The notes under the pieces: generated by a model
Told to the model about the DNA's origin: nothing
Databases searched by the model: none
The model's input: only the letters and a program-made list of their open reading frames with translations
NCBI GenBank assembly: GCA_900770655.1
Contig: CAAGLA010000034.1
Span: forward strand, 62,001 to 126,000
Reading direction: 5' to 3'
Source: Bacteroidaceae bacterium
GTDB taxonomy: Bacteria > Bacteroidota > Bacteroidia > Bacteroidales > Bacteroidaceae
Length of the DNA: 64,000 nt
Shown: positions 17,283-26,942 of the stretch, piece after piece
Layout: every line of letters starts with the position of its first letter
Numbering within the stretch: the first letter of the stretch is position 1
Position numbers and translations under genes: made by a program

Positions 17283-19376
17283 ATGGAAAAAATGTCTTCA
17301 TTAAGGCCGGGTACAATTCTTAAGAATGGCAATTACACAATTGAGGGTGTGCTTGGTAATGGCGGTTTCGGTATAACGTACCGTGCAATACAGTCGGGCT
17401 TGGAGCGCGTTGTGGCTATCAAGGAGTTCTTTCTCGATGACTATTGCGAACGTAGCGGGTCTACTTCTCAGGTTGTCTATGGCGTAACATCGGCTACATC
17501 CATAGCAACACGTCTGAAGGAGAAATTTTTAAAGGAGGCTCAGCTTGTATCTCAGCTCAAATGCCGTAATATTGTAGAAATATACGACGTCTTCGAGGAG
17601 AACAATACAGCATACTATGTTATGGAGTATATACCGGGTATGAATCTTAGTGATTATATCAAGCAGAATGGCCCTATGACAGAGCAGCAGGCTCTCCCTG
17701 TCATAGCTCAGGTTGCTAATGCGTTGGAGTATATTCACAACAGGAAAATTCTGCATCTCGATGTAAAACCTGCCAACATTATGTTCCGCGATAATAATGA
17801 GGTCGTATTGATAGACTTCGGCATATCTAAACGATATGACGACAAAGGCACGCAGACAAGTTCTGCAATACTTGGTCGCAGTCGTGGATATGCGCCGATA
17901 GAGCAGTACAAAACTACAGCACTGGAGCATTTTTCACCGGCTACCGATATATACTCATTGGGCGCAACGCTCTATTATCTCTTGACAGGGATGACGCCGC
18001 CGGAATCCGATGAAGTACTCAACGACGGTATACCTCAGATAGTTGGTGTAAGGCCGGCGGTGTATAATGCAATAGTGGCCTCAATGCAGCCAACAGTAAA
18101 GTCGAGGCCGCAAAGCATTGCCGAATTTATGTCTTTGTTTAAAAAAGGAGGTGGTGCGGTTCCCCAGAAAGTTAATAGCGGCAGTGCTTCTAAGCAGGTG
18201 ATGAAGTGGCTTGCTGTAACGTTTGTGGTGGCTGTGGTAAGTGTCGGTGCATACTTTGCCCTGCCAATGCTCTTCGATAATATGACCGATGCAGAGCGTG
18301 GAAAGGAACTCTACGAGGACAAGAAATACGAAGATGCAATACGTTATCTGAGCGTTGCTGCTCAGGAAGAAGATGATGCAGAAAGTGCTTACCTTTTGGG
18401 TAAATGTTATTTCTATGGAAACGGTGTTGAAACCGACCTTGCCGAAGCACATAAATACTTCCTAAAGTCGGCTAAGGCTAACAATCCCGAAGCCCAATAC
18501 GTGGTGTATACGCTATATTATGAGGGTCTGGGCGTTGAGGCCGACACAACAAAGGCCATAAGGTGGCTTGAGCGTGCCGCAAACTCCGGAATAGATGATG
18601 CGACGATAGAGCTTGGTGACTATTATACGGAGATAAGCGAGTATTCCGATGCCTTTGAATGGTATACTATGGCCGATTCTGCAGGAATACCTCTCGCAAA
18701 ATATAAGTTAGGTCTCTGCTATTACTATGGCTACTATGTAGAAATGAACAATTATTTGGCTATAGATTTGTTCCGTGAGGCTTCCCGCCTTGGTGTAGGC
18801 GAGGGTGCATATATGGTAGGAGAGTGTTACTATTATGGGTACGGTGTTGAGGAAAATGAATCTACAGCTGTCACTTGGTATAAGAAGTCGGCCGACCTCG
18901 GTTATAATATCGCTATGCGCGATTTAGGATACTGTTATGCAAATGGCCGCGGTGTTGCGGAAAATACCACAACGGCATTTGAATGGTACAAGAAGGCTGC
19001 GGAGCACGGCGATACAGGTTCACAGAGGATTCTTGGCAGTTGGTATCATAACGGAATAAATGTTGAACAGAATGATACTATAGCCCTTGAGTGGTATATG
19101 ATGGCTGCAGAGGCCGGAGATGGGGAGGCAATGAATATGGTAGCCCGTTTCTATGACGAAGGTTGGGGTGTCGAGGAGAACAACCGTGAGGCATTCAAAT
19201 GGTACAAGAAGGGTGCCGAAGCCGGTGAACCTGCCGCATATTATAATTTGGGTATCTGCTATCACAATGGCGAAGGAACTACAAGAAATGTTTCAATGGC
19301 ACGTCAGATGATGCGTAAGGCTGCAGATATGGGATATGAGGATGCTCAGGAATACATTGATGAATATCTCTATTGA
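17283..19376 (+). CDS. Membrane Ser/Thr protein kinase with nine C-terminal Sel1 repeats (long form)
   Basis: Paralogue of the preceding kinase, 697 residues. The glycine loop GNGGFGITY, Lys47, HLDVKPAN (Asp160) and DFG (178-180) fall at the same residue numbers as in its neighbour. Phrases such as YDVFEEN and YYVMEY are shared. One transmembrane helix lies at about 308-330. The remaining 360 residues form about nine Sel1 units of the pattern LGxCYYYGxGVEENxxxAxxWYKKAAExG. All core catalytic residues are present, so activity is expected; again HLD replaces HRD. Probably cotranscribed with the upstream kinase (46-base gap). A strong terminator follows. The sensory role of the Sel1 part is inference. 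Confidence 0.92.
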   Translation: MEKMSSLRPGTILKNGNYTIEGVLGNGGFGITYRAIQSGLERVVAIKEFFLDDYCERSGSTSQVVYGVTSATSIATRLKEKFLKEAQLVSQLKCRNIVEIYDVFEENNTAYYVMEYIPGMNLSDYIKQNGPMTEQQALPVIAQVANALEYIHNRKILHLDVKPANIMFRDNNEVVLIDFGISKRYDDKGTQTSSAILGRSRGYAPIEQYKTTALEHFSPATDIYSLGATLYYLLTGMTPPESDEVLNDGIPQIVGVRPAVYNAIVASMQPTVKSRPQSIAEFMSLFKKGGGAVPQKVNSGSASKQVMKWLAVTFVVAVVSVGAYFALPMLFDNMTDAERGKELYEDKKYEDAIRYLSVAAQEEDDAESAYLLGKCYFYGNGVETDLAEAHKYFLKSAKANNPEAQYVVYTLYYEGLGVEADTTKAIRWLERAANSGIDDATIELGDYYTEISEYSDAFEWYTMADSAGIPLAKYKLGLCYYYGYYVEMNNYLAIDLFREASRLGVGEGAYMVGECYYYGYGVEENESTAVTWYKKSADLGYNIAMRDLGYCYANGRGVAENTTTAFEWYKKAAEHGDTGSQRILGSWYHNGINVEQNDTIALEWYMMAAEAGDGEAMNMVARFYDEGWGVEENNREAFKWYKKGAEAGEPAAYYNLGICYHNGEGTTRNVSMARQMMRKAADMGYEDAQEYIDEYLY

Positions 19377-19388
19377 TAATCTCGTTCT

Positions 19389-19441
19389 ATTCCAAAAGCA
19401 AAAAGGCTTGCCCACTGGGCAAGCCTTTTTGCTTTTGGAAT
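19389..19441. terminator. Bidirectional terminator, 26-bp inverted repeat
   Basis: The arms 19389-19414 and 19416-19441 are exact reverse complements around one central base, with A/T-rich segments on both flanks of the GC core. It separates the kinase operon (+) from argF' (-) and can serve both. Confidence 0.87.
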
Positions 19442-19454
19442 GAATTTTTTGTTT

Positions 19455-20408
19455 TTACAGAGCCTCAAGTATGCGTTTCAGAACTACAGTTGCCGAAATT
19501 TCGCGGTTGGCAGCTTCGGGAATTACAAGGCTTCGCGGGCTTTCTATTACATCGTCGGTTACAATCATATTGCGTCTGACAGGCAGGCAGTGCATAAAAT
19601 AGGCATTGTCGGTAACTGACATCTGCCGCCGGCCGACGGTCCAGCTGCGGTCGGTGGATAGTATCTTTCCATAATTGTCACCGCTATATGCAGCCCAGTT
19701 CTTTGCATATATGAAGTCGGCTCCTTCAAATGCTTTCATCTGGTCGTACTCAATAGGTGCGTTGCCTGTGAACTGCGGGTCGAGTTCGTACCCTTTCGGG
19801 TGAGTTATGACAAACTCGTAGTCTGTTGCATTCATCCATTCGGCAAATGAGTTGGGCACGGCCTGTGGCAGTGCTTTGGGGTGCGGTGCCCAAGTAAGCA
19901 CGACTTTTGGCCGTTCCTTTGTCTTGTGCTCCTCAATGGTAATAAGGTCGGCGAAACTTTGCAGCGGGTGGCGTGTCGCAGCCTCCATTGAGAATACCGG
20001 CTTGCCCGAATATTTGATGAACTGGTTCAGTATAACCTCGTTGTAGTCATCGCTCTTGTTTTCGAAACGTGCAAAGGAACGTACACCTATTACATCGCAG
20101 TAACTGCCCATAACCGGTATTGCTTCCAAAATATGTTCGGGTTTGTCACTGTCCATTATAACTCCGCGTTCTGTCTCCAGTTTCCAAGCACCTTGATTAA
20201 TGTCGAGCACAATTACATTCATACCTAAGTTAAGCGCGGCCTTCTGTGTGCTTAGTCTGGTGCGCAGGCTCGAATTGAAAAAGACCATCATAAGTGTCTT
20301 GTTCTTGCCAAGATAGGAATATTTGTATCTGTCAGCCTTTATATCAAAAGCTTCATTGATAGCATCTTTTAGATTGCCGATGTCTTTTACTGAAATGAAA
20401 TTTCTCAT
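19455..20408 (-). CDS. argF': N-succinylornithine carbamoyltransferase
   Basis: Cytoplasmic transcarbamylase of arginine synthesis. Carbamoyl-phosphate binding is shown by SLRTR (47-51) and by HPLQSFADL; HCLPVRRN closes the ornithine-side site. Residue 90 from the chosen start is Pro, in DSDKPEH. Established work on the Bacteroides fragilis enzyme links Pro90 to N-succinylornithine, whereas the Xanthomonas N-acetylornithine enzyme has Glu at this site. I therefore call it succinylornithine-specific. ATG 20408 gives that numbering exactly; a longer frame starting at 20486 would add an Arg-rich tail that overlaps tamB. The ATG is five bases after the tamB stop. Confidence 0.9.
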   Translation of the reverse strand: MRNFISVKDIGNLKDAINEAFDIKADRYKYSYLGKNKTLMMVFFNSSLRTRLSTQKAALNLGMNVIVLDINQGAWKLETERGVIMDSDKPEHILEAIPVMGSYCDVIGVRSFARFENKSDDYNEVILNQFIKYSGKPVFSMEAATRHPLQSFADLITIEEHKTKERPKVVLTWAPHPKALPQAVPNSFAEWMNATDYEFVITHPKGYELDPQFTGNAPIEYDQMKAFEGADFIYAKNWAAYSGDNYGKILSTDRSWTVGRRQMSVTDNAYFMHCLPVRRNMIVTDDVIESPRSLVIPEAANREISATVVLKRILEAL

Positions 20409-20413
20409 AACTC

Positions 20414-23400
20414 TTATTGTTCTTCTGTTGTTGTTTCTTCTTCTTCTTCTTGAATGTTGTCTACCTCTTCTTTTTTCCTCCACCAACGCCAGTCGTCAAA
20501 CTCGAATCTGTAAAGGAAACCGGCTCCCTGCGTAGTGAGGTTTGTCTTTGAGAAGTAGCGGTCGTTGGTCTTGCTGTATGCCTTTAGACTGAATGTGCCC
20601 TTTGGGTTAAGCAACCACTGAACTTCAAAGTCGCCTATGAAGTTCCTGTTTGCAACAGGATTCTCACGGTATCCTAAATTGCCGTTTATCAGCAGACGGT
20701 TGTTCAGCAGGCGGCCTTCCAGCATACCTTCGACCTCCATACTGTTCCATCCTCTTTCGCTGGTTGAGAAGTTGCCCGAAATGTCCCAGTTTCCGTTGTC
20801 TATTATTTGACCGAGCATATTGTTCAGCTGGTTCGACAAGGTGTTTGATATGAGCGATTCAACAGCCGTCGATGTCTGGTCGCTGTTGTTTGGCGTGTGG
20901 TAGTCGAATGTGTAGAACTTGCCAATTCCAAGAAGATATATGAACTGCATATTTTTCTGCTCGGGCGTGCTGGCAATGCTTGCAAGAAGTTCGCGTTCTT
21001 CCTCACTGCCTTCGGGTAGTTCGAGGTCGAAATTCAGTACAGGCGATTTCAGCGTGCCTGTTATGTTCATTAAGCAGTTTACTTTAACTGTGTTGCGTGT
21101 TGTGCTCGATGTTGTCAGGTCGCTTAGTGAAACCGACGGTATAAGATATTTTGTTTTTAGGTTAAGTGCTGCGCTGAATGGGTCGCCTGAGAAATGGAGT
21201 GTACTGCCTCTCTCAATGTTGAACTCTTTTGGGAAAATATCCTGAATTGTAAATTTGTATGTTCCTCTGTCGAGTGCAAGGTTGCCTTTCATTGAAAAAC
21301 CAGCCTTGTCGTCATATATTGCGTGAATGGTCCCGTTCCCATAAATATCTATGTAGTCATCGGTGCGCATATTTGTATATACACGTAGCTTAAAGGAGTC
21401 GTTTAGGTCGAGCAGGAAATCGAGGTTTAGTTTGCTGCTCACATCACTGACACTGTTGTATATGCTACCGAATGTTGTGGTTGTGGAAGTCTCTTCTATT
21501 TTGCTGTTGTCTACAAATGTTACAAAACTATTGTCGCGTACACCGCCAATGTCGCTTGAATTGTATATGAACTTTGAGTTTGGCGAGTTTACGATATTAG
21601 CACTGAGGGACAATCCTTTTCCGTCACTTTTAAGTTGTGCATATCCTTTGCCATATACAGTTCCATAGAAAGGCAGTGAACCGAAATTAGGCGTGTCATA
21701 TACCAAAAAATCTTCAAATTCTATATATAGCCCACAGGCCCATTGCGACAGGTAGTTGTGATTTACGGTTCCGGAAAGGATACCGCTGTTCCCGTCTTTG
21801 TCGCGTAGGCGGGCATTTTCAAATCTCAATGTACCTTTGGTAAACCTGAGTGTATCGCCCATAAATGTATAGGTTGCATTTGTGGCCTTTATTCTGGTAC
21901 TGCAGTCAAGTGCTACGGCTCCATAGAGGTCGACGAATCTCCAGCTTCCACGTAAATGCACCAACCCGCTTGCAGTGCCTCTTACATTGTCGAGGTATGC
22001 ACCGAGTTTCTTGTTTATGAATGCAGTATTCAGGTTGTCGGCATCTATTCTTAACGAAATGGTATCATTTGCCTGAGATAGAAAGCCTTCTACGGTTGAA
22101 AAACCTCTGCTGTCCTTTATTCCGCAGTTGAGCAGTATGGCCTTCTGCTCGTTGCTCCAGCCTATTCTTGCATCGCAGTCGCCCATAAGGGCGCCATCAA
22201 TCCCCATATTTTCTACGTTGAACCTGCCTCGTGCATCGGGATTGGAAAGGAGGCTTGTAACGTGTGCTTCTCCAGTTGCACAACCGTTTATTTTCAGTAA
22301 TTTAAAGTTTACAAGGTCTAGTATTGTTGCAACTTCAAGGTTGTTGGTGCTCACCTTAAGCGTGTCTGTGTTGGCTATGCCTGCCACTCCGCTTATCTTC
22401 AAATATTGGCTTTCGTTGTAGAGGCTAATGTTCTCGACAGAAAGTCTCTCTAAATTCCCTGAAACAGTTCCTTCCGATATTTCCCAGATACTGTCGTTGT
22501 GCAGTATGACATCGTTGTATATTCTTGCATTTATATCAACCGGTCCCGAATTGTTTTCGGCAAGTGTAGCGTCGAATCTTAATCTTCCTTTTGTATGTGG
22601 TCCAGTGGCGATATTTCCTCTTTGTCTGTGGTTGTCCCAATCTATGGAGCTTCTTATAGTGTCGTTCTTTATTTCTGTATCAAGCCCTATGACTATATCG
22701 TTCCCGGTATCGTTATAGTTGAAACTTCTTTTGTTCTTTATTATGGGCTTGTGTATTTTTGATGTCAGGCTGAACCTTGTATCGTTTGAATTGCCCGAGA
22801 ATTCAATCTTTCTGTATAGCCCGCCGGCAATCTCTATATTGTTGGCCAAAAAGGTTAGTGTATATATATCTTCCTTGTCGTCGCAAATTCCGGAAACGGC
22901 AATATCCTCGTTTATTGCAAGCGGAAAGTTGAACATACTCTGCAGAATGTCGGTCCTTTTTATCTCTAATGTGTAGAAGAGGTCGTTTGTCCTCTCTCTT
23001 GTTGTTGCGTTGACAATATTCAGCGAAGGGATATGTTTGCTTATAGCATCGGCAAAACTTCCCGGCAGTGTTCCAATGTTGAACTCGCCAATGATGCTTC
23101 CTTTGATAAAATCGGAATTTATGGCAAGTATACGCTCTTCTTCGTTCCGGTTATCTACAATATAGATATTTCTGATAACACTTTGTTTGTCGTCGTTTGT
23201 AATTGTGAAGCGGTCAATGTTTGCTGTGGTACTGTTATTGCCGTTGGCCTTTTGCGTGAATGTACCGCTTGCTACAAATGAATATACGTTATCTGTTTTA
23301 CTGTTGAGGATGTTTAATGCTTCGGGGTTGAATGCTCTGACGCTCAGTCCTATTTTTGCGTTGCTGTTCCTTGTATTGTCGACTTCAATCTCTACATCGG

Positions 23401-24853
23401 CTGTGAGGTTGGGGTCTTCTGTGCTTGCATACACATCGACCTTGTTCCTGTAGGCGTTGCCTTTTATGACTATGGGCGCATAATTGTAGTTGTTGAATTT
23501 CAGGTTTGTTATTTCGCTGTTGAATTCGGCAATCTTGTCGGGTGAGTTTATATTGCCGTTTGCTGTTGCTGTAATGTTGCAATGCTGCAGGTCTTTTATC
23601 CCTGCAAGCCTGCTTAACAGGATGTTGTTGCCTTGCAGGCGTGCATTGTAATGGCCAGTGCTGTCCAAATTTGCTGTGGCAAATACCGCGCCATTGCCGT
23701 TGCTTGCTTGCAGGTTGAATGAGAGGGCGTTTTCTGAAATATGCCCTTCGCCGTTGAAAGTGAGGTCTCCGCTCAGGTATTTGGCTATGGTGTTGTTGCC
23801 AAAGAGCGTGGAAACAAACTCTGTAGTGGTCTCCTCTATTAGTGCGTCGTGTACGAAAAGGGTTAAACTTCTCTCTTCACTTCTTGGTTTAGAGAGTATG
23901 ACTTCGGCACTAATCTTAGAACAATTATCAATGCTGTTTAAAGAGATATCTGCATTGGCTGCATCGGGGCTTAGTTTATACTGGGCATTGAAGGATATTT
24001 GCGGTATGTCGTAGCCGAGTTTGGGGTGCAGGGCTGCAAAATCCTGCATAGAGAAACAGTTGCTTCTCAATTCACCTGTGACAGTTGGCTGTGTCAGGCT
24101 GTCGCTGCCTAAGATTATATCAACACTGTCGGAAAGGAGGTTCCCGTTGGGCAGTTTTATCTCCAAGTGTCTTAACTTTATAATATCGGGCGAAGCATTC
24201 ACTCTAGCTCTGAATCCGTTAAGTTCGAGCCCGCTTCTCTCTTTCCCTCTTATGGAACGCAGATATATGCTTAAAGTGTCGCTGCTGAAACTCTTTAGCG
24301 ATACATTGCAGCCAAAATCGGTAATCTCAATGTGGTTGCTGTCGAACCTGTCGCCTTTTTGTGCAAGGCTTTTTATGTCGTATGTGAATTTCCCGTCGTA
24401 GACAATAAGCTGGTTTATGCTCAGTGAAAATCCTTTTTTCTCTTTGTTGCTCTGCTTGTTGGCGATATTGTCTATAATGAATTGTATATTAAGTTCTCCT
24501 TCGGGCGTTTCGCGGCTAAGCCTTATCTGAGGTTCGGCAAATGTTATGGTATTTATGCTCAGCTTGTTGTCGAGCAGGTCTAGTACTGAAATATGCGCAG
24601 TTGCTTCAGCTGCATTAATTATTGTGTCGCCGTCATTGCCTTTTATTGCAACTTCCTTAAGCAGAAGCTCGTCGAGATTCCTCACCTCCAGCCTTTGTAT
24701 GCTAATGGGAATGTTGTACTCACTCACTATGCTTTCTGCTATATACGCAGCAAGCCGGCGCTGCAGGGCGTCGAGTCTCATTGTCTGCAATAACAGATAG
24801 AAAACTGCTATTATAACCGACAGGGTGATGAATATGTATTTAAATATCTTTAT
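20414..24853 (-). CDS. tamB: TamB-family translocation/assembly protein (non-canonical start)
   Basis: Very large (about 1,480 residues) inner-membrane-anchored periplasmic protein of the TamB/DUF490 group, which bridges to the outer membrane and aids outer-membrane protein assembly or lipid transport. The long beta-rich body and the C-terminal domain (FDLELPEGSEEERELLASIAS ... MQFIYLLGIGKFY) are typical. The N-terminal anchor reads KIFKYIFITLSVIIAVFYLL in frame, but no ATG or GTG begins it. An ATA at 24853 stands where a start would be. The only upstream ATG (24874) is stopped by an in-frame TGA at 24857-24859. A TTG at 24790 would delete the anchor. I give the ATA as the tentative start. 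Followed by argF'. Confidence 0.85.
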   Translation of the reverse strand: MKIFKYIFITLSVIIAVFYLLLQTMRLDALQRRLAAYIAESIVSEYNIPISIQRLEVRNLDELLLKEVAIKGNDGDTIINAAEATAHISVLDLLDNKLSINTITFAEPQIRLSRETPEGELNIQFIIDNIANKQSNKEKKGFSLSINQLIVYDGKFTYDIKSLAQKGDRFDSNHIEITDFGCNVSLKSFSSDTLSIYLRSIRGKERSGLELNGFRARVNASPDIIKLRHLEIKLPNGNLLSDSVDIILGSDSLTQPTVTGELRSNCFSMQDFAALHPKLGYDIPQISFNAQYKLSPDAANADISLNSIDNCSKISAEVILSKPRSEERSLTLFVHDALIEETTTEFVSTLFGNNTIAKYLSGDLTFNGEGHISENALSFNLQASNGNGAVFATANLDSTGHYNARLQGNNILLSRLAGIKDLQHCNITATANGNINSPDKIAEFNSEITNLKFNNYNYAPIVIKGNAYRNKVDVYASTEDPNLTADVEIEVDNTRNSNAKIGLSVRAFNPEALNILNSKTDNVYSFVASGTFTQKANGNNSTTANIDRFTITNDDKQSVIRNIYIVDNRNEEERILAINSDFIKGSIIGEFNIGTLPGSFADAISKHIPSLNIVNATTRERTNDLFYTLEIKRTDILQSMFNFPLAINEDIAVSGICDDKEDIYTLTFLANNIEIAGGLYRKIEFSGNSNDTRFSLTSKIHKPIIKNKRSFNYNDTGNDIVIGLDTEIKNDTIRSSIDWDNHRQRGNIATGPHTKGRLRFDATLAENNSGPVDINARIYNDVILHNDSIWEISEGTVSGNLERLSVENISLYNESQYLKISGVAGIANTDTLKVSTNNLEVATILDLVNFKLLKINGCATGEAHVTSLLSNPDARGRFNVENMGIDGALMGDCDARIGWSNEQKAILLNCGIKDSRGFSTVEGFLSQANDTISLRIDADNLNTAFINKKLGAYLDNVRGTASGLVHLRGSWRFVDLYGAVALDCSTRIKATNATYTFMGDTLRFTKGTLRFENARLRDKDGNSGILSGTVNHNYLSQWACGLYIEFEDFLVYDTPNFGSLPFYGTVYGKGYAQLKSDGKGLSLSANIVNSPNSKFIYNSSDIGGVRDNSFVTFVDNSKIEETSTTTTFGSIYNSVSDVSSKLNLDFLLDLNDSFKLRVYTNMRTDDYIDIYGNGTIHAIYDDKAGFSMKGNLALDRGTYKFTIQDIFPKEFNIERGSTLHFSGDPFSAALNLKTKYLIPSVSLSDLTTSSTTRNTVKVNCLMNITGTLKSPVLNFDLELPEGSEEERELLASIASTPEQKNMQFIYLLGIGKFYTFDYHTPNNSDQTSTAVESLISNTLSNQLNNMLGQIIDNGNWDISGNFSTSERGWNSMEVEGMLEGRLLNNRLLINGNLGYRENPVANRNFIGDFEVQWLLNPKGTFSLKAYSKTNDRYFSKTNLTTQGAGFLYRFEFDDWRWWRKKEEVDNIQEEEEETTTEEQ

Positions 24854-24915
24854 GTTTCAGCAGTTTTTTTGCATTCTTTCCTCTGCGGGAAAGCTAATCG
24901 ATAAATAACTTTTTG

Positions 24916-24923
24916 CGAAGATA
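24916..24923 (-). promoter_or_regulatory. Promoter -7 element (TATCTTCG variant) for tamB
   Basis: TATCTTCG on the minus strand lies 42 bases before ATG 24874 and about 63 bases before the tentative ATA start. It supports transcription of the whole anchor-coding segment. Confidence 0.55.
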
Positions 24924-24984
24924 CTCATTTTTGGTGATAACTTAAAAATACTTTAAGTATTTTCCTTCTTCGGGATAAAATGAG

Positions 24985-24992
24985 TAACTTTG
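24985..24992 (+). promoter_or_regulatory. Promoter -7 element for SLC13-type permease gene
   Basis: TAACTTTG is an exact TAnnTTTG match, 64 bases before the chosen ATG and divergent from the tamB promoter. Confidence 0.6.
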
Positions 24993-25056
24993 TAATTCAT
25001 TTTGCAAAAGGCCGTATCCTGTTGTTGAAAGGCCTGTGAATTATAAACTGCAGCTT

Positions 25057-26919
25057 ATGATAGAAAAAATAGAGACTTTGGCTATACTGCTTTTTTCGGT
25101 TATGTTTTTCATAACAGGAAAGATACGCTCCGATATTGTTGCGCTTTGCGCTCTTGTGGCGCTTATTGTGTTGGGAATTCTTACCCCCGAAGAGGCGCTT
25201 TCAGGCTTTTCGAGCACGGTTATAATAATGATGGTGGGCCTTTTTGTCGTGGGCGGTGCCATATTCCAGACAGGCCTTGCCAAAATGATAAGCTCCCGCC
25301 TTATGAAGTTCGCAGGCAACAGCGAAGTTAAACTCTTTGTTCTAGTTATGCTTGTGACATCTCTTATGGGTGCCTTTGTCAGCAATACCGGAACTGTGGC
25401 CATAATGATACCTATTGTCGTGAGTATGGCAATGAGTGTTAAGATGAACCCTAGCAGGCTGCTTATGCCACTTGCGTTCGCCAGCAGTATGAGCGGTATG
25501 ATGACTCTCATTGGTACTCCACCAAACCTTGTCATCAACGAAACGCTTATAAAAGCCGGAGAGCCGGGGCTGGGCTTCTTCACATTCTTGCCGGTGGGTA
25601 TAATATGTGCCGTTGTAGGCTCTTTGCTTCTCTATCCTTTGAGCAAGAGATTCCTCTCTAAGCCCGGAGCGTTGAGCGGAGCCAGTGCCAGCAGCGGCAA
25701 ATCGCTTAAAACGCTTGTGGCAGAATACGGTATTGCAAACAGCGTGCATAGGGTCAGTGTCGGTCCTGCATCGACTGTTGTGGGGAAGGCTATTGGTGAA
25801 CTCGATATAAGAAAAAAATATGCTCTTAACATCATTGAGGTTCGCCATTTGGAGCGTAGCCAGCGCAATTTGCTCTCGAAAAATGTTGTGCAGATGGCCG
25901 CCGATCCCGATACAATTCTTCGAGTCGACGATATTCTGTATATGTCGGGGTCGGGGGAGGCTGTGGCGCGTTTTGCAGCCGATTATAGCCTAGAGGTTGT
26001 GTCACAGGAAGATAGCGCAAGCGGCAATGCTCTCGATTTCTACGATATAGGTGTGGCAGAAATAGTGCTTATGCCTTCGTCGTCAATAGTAAACAAGACT
26101 ATAAAGGAGGTTGAATTCAGAAGCAAATACAATGTGAGTGTTCTCGGCATCTGCCGCAAAAACAGATATATATTGCAGGGTATAGCCGATGAAACAATCC
26201 ATTCGGGCGATGTGCTGCTGGTGCAGGGTACTTGGAATAATATAGCAGCTCTTGAAAAGGAGAGTAATGAATGGATTGTGGTGGGGCGCCCGCTCGAGGA
26301 GGCAGCAAAGGTTACCCTCGACTATAAAGCCCCTGTTGCAGCCATCATAATGCTCTCGATGATAGCTGTAATGGTTTTCGATTTCATCCCCATTGCGCCT
26401 GTGACAGCTGTTATGATAGCCGGTTTGTTAATGGTTTTGACTGGGTGCTTCAGGAACGTTGAGGCTGCATACAAGACCATAAATTGGGAAAGCATTGTGC
26501 TTATAGCTGCAATGATGCCAATGTCAAAGGCTCTGGAGAGTACCGGCATATCTGCTTGGATATCTCAAACGCTTGTATCTTCGCTCGGTGGCTACAGCCC
26601 CATATTGTTGCTTGCCGGTGTATACTTTACTACTTCGCTGCTGACAATGTTCATAAGCAATACGGCTACTGCGGTTCTTATGGCTCCTATAGCTATGCAA
26701 AGTGCTGTTGAAATTGGTGTAAGCCCGGTGCCGATGCTTTTCGCTGTCACTCTTGGAGCAAGCCTGTGTTTCGCATCGCCATTCTCGACACCGCCTAACG
26801 CGCTTGTTATGCCGGCAGGGCAATATACATTCTCCGATTACGTGAAAGTAGGCTTGCCTTTGCAAATAATATTGGGAATAGTGATGATTCTAATCCTGCC
26901 GCTTCTCTTTCCATTCTAA
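25057..26919 (+). CDS. SLC13/DASS-family permease with two TrkA-C (RCK_C) domains
   Basis: Inner-membrane transporter of about 620 residues. The N-terminal membrane half has SNTGTVAIMIPIVV and IGTPPNLVINETL, hallmarks of the divalent anion:Na+ symporter family. The C-terminal membrane half repeats the theme with SNTATAVLMAPIA and SPFSTPPNALVM. Between them lie two cytoplasmic TrkA-C-like domains (ALNIIEVRHLERS..., NVSVLGICRKNRY...GDVLLVQG), which in relatives bind small ligands. Proteins of this layout are often called sulfate or dicarboxylate permeases; the substrate is not determined. I start at ATG 25057 (MIEKIETLAILL) rather than GTG 25036. Single gene. Confidence 0.9.
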   Translation: MIEKIETLAILLFSVMFFITGKIRSDIVALCALVALIVLGILTPEEALSGFSSTVIIMMVGLFVVGGAIFQTGLAKMISSRLMKFAGNSEVKLFVLVMLVTSLMGAFVSNTGTVAIMIPIVVSMAMSVKMNPSRLLMPLAFASSMSGMMTLIGTPPNLVINETLIKAGEPGLGFFTFLPVGIICAVVGSLLLYPLSKRFLSKPGALSGASASSGKSLKTLVAEYGIANSVHRVSVGPASTVVGKAIGELDIRKKYALNIIEVRHLERSQRNLLSKNVVQMAADPDTILRVDDILYMSGSGEAVARFAADYSLEVVSQEDSASGNALDFYDIGVAEIVLMPSSSIVNKTIKEVEFRSKYNVSVLGICRKNRYILQGIADETIHSGDVLLVQGTWNNIAALEKESNEWIVVGRPLEEAAKVTLDYKAPVAAIIMLSMIAVMVFDFIPIAPVTAVMIAGLLMVLTGCFRNVEAAYKTINWESIVLIAAMMPMSKALESTGISAWISQTLVSSLGGYSPILLLAGVYFTTSLLTMFISNTATAVLMAPIAMQSAVEIGVSPVPMLFAVTLGASLCFASPFSTPPNALVMPAGQYTFSDYVKVGLPLQIILGIVMILILPLLFPF

Positions 26920-26942
26920 ATGTTATAAAAATTCTGCCAAAA

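Noticed and set aside
17283..19376. Sel1 repeats as a DNA repeat array or recombination hot spot
   Set aside because: The repeats are similar in protein but diverged in DNA, so they do not form a nucleotide repeat array.
24857..24859. General TGA recoding in this genome as the cause of the tamB stop
   Set aside because: Several genes here end in TGA at the expected family length (for example meaB and manC), so TGA is a normal stop. Only a local explanation is plausible.
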